Shown here: one piece after another, positions 5,810-5,935 of the stretch | Layout: every line of letters starts with the position of its first letter | Position numbering within the stretch: the first letter of the stretch is position 1 | Assembly (NCBI GenBank): GCA_030740295.1 | Contig: JASLXP010000030.1 | Span: 1 to 5,935 of the forward strand | Origin: Planctomycetota bacterium | GTDB taxonomy: Bacteria; Planctomycetota; PUPC01; JACPCR01 | DNA: 5,935 bases | Direction: 5' to 3' | Notes under the pieces: model-generated | What the model saw: the letters and a program-made list of their open reading frames with translations, nothing else | Database searches by the model: none | What the model was told of the DNA's origin: nothing | Made by a program: the position numbers and the translations under genes

Positions 5810-5839
5810 TCGCAGGTTCGAATCCTGCCCCCGCAACCA
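5795..5839 (+). tRNA. 3' half of initiator tRNA-Met (CAT anticodon), truncated at the element junction
   Basis: The fragment runs from the anticodon loop (CTCATAA, anticodon CAT) through CCTGA, the variable region, a perfect T arm GCAGG-TTCGAAT-CCTGC, the acceptor 3' strand CCCCGCA, discriminator A and encoded CCA (5837-5839). The acceptor end CCCCGCA-A-CCA fits the initiator type, in which the 5' partner would be CGCGGGG with an unpaired first base. The bases 5' of the loop (TACGA) do not pair with CCTGA, and no D arm or 5' acceptor strand is present upstream, so this is not a whole tRNA gene. The intact 5' half should lie at the far left end of the inserted island. Confidence 0.8.
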
Positions 5840-5852
5840 CCTCAAATTGCTC

Positions 5853-5894
5853 GAGGTCCTCCGGCGAAAGCCGCGAGGGCCTCTTGCTCTTTTT
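5853..5894 (+). terminator. Intrinsic terminator of the tRNA-fMet gene
   Basis: A 13-bp stem with one bulged C (5853-5865 with 5870-5883) closes on a GAAA tetraloop and is followed by TTGCTCTTTTT (5884-5894). Its position 14 bases after the encoded CCA fits the native terminator of the tRNA gene, which marks this side as chromosome. Confidence 0.8.
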
Positions 5895-5935
5895 GGGCTC
5901 GGCGCTAAGCGCCAGTATGCCGCCAAGATCCCCCT

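Noticed and set aside
5901..5913. Small palindrome GGCGCTAAGCGCC after the tRNA terminator.
   Set aside because: It is short with a minimal loop and no U-tract; no function can be supported.

Overview
The window looks like a small chromosomal integrative element from an alphaproteobacterium, most likely a member of the Rhizobiales (Bradyrhizobium/Mesorhizobium type). The basis is the protein families (a recombinase with two RepB/ParB-like proteins), the GC-rich coding style, and the 3' half of an alphaproteobacterial-type initiator tRNA at the right end. No tool or database was used; family assignments come from motif recognition.

Layout. Positions 1-70 and 5740-5809 are an imperfect, ungapped direct repeat (52 of 70 identical by eye), both containing CTCATAAC. 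At the right end this core runs into the anticodon-loop-to-CCA half of initiator tRNA-Met, followed by a strong intrinsic terminator, i.e. likely native chromosome. The 5' half of the tRNA is absent there. The left copy runs into element-like sequence instead. The simplest reading is a right junction (attR-like) and a left element-element junction of a tandem array, bounding a unit of about 5.74 kb. Positions 75-187 hold repeated AACCTG-containing motifs, and 188-544 is GC-rich, non-coding and rich in inverted repeats.

Positions 545-3914 are a tightly coupled minus-strand operon: a serine recombinase (first), a ParB/RepB-like protein, and a second RepB-like protein, with overlapping stop and start codons. 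Diverging from it on the plus strand are a small helix-turn-helix-like protein (4041-4400) and a GSU2403-family nucleotidyltransferase-fold protein (4581-5612). Between these two lie two copies of TTGCCCA-N17-TGGGCAA. Positions 5613-5739 hold nothing recognised.

How it may work together (inference): the recombinase would integrate or excise at the tRNA-fMet core. The two ParB-like proteins, locked to it by translational coupling, are candidates for DNA-binding accessory or directionality factors acting on the repeated motifs near the ends, rather than for plasmid segregation, since no replication initiator or ParA ATPase is present. The small divergent protein may regulate one or both transcription units. 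The nucleotidyltransferase-fold protein is the only obvious cargo-like gene and its role is unknown.
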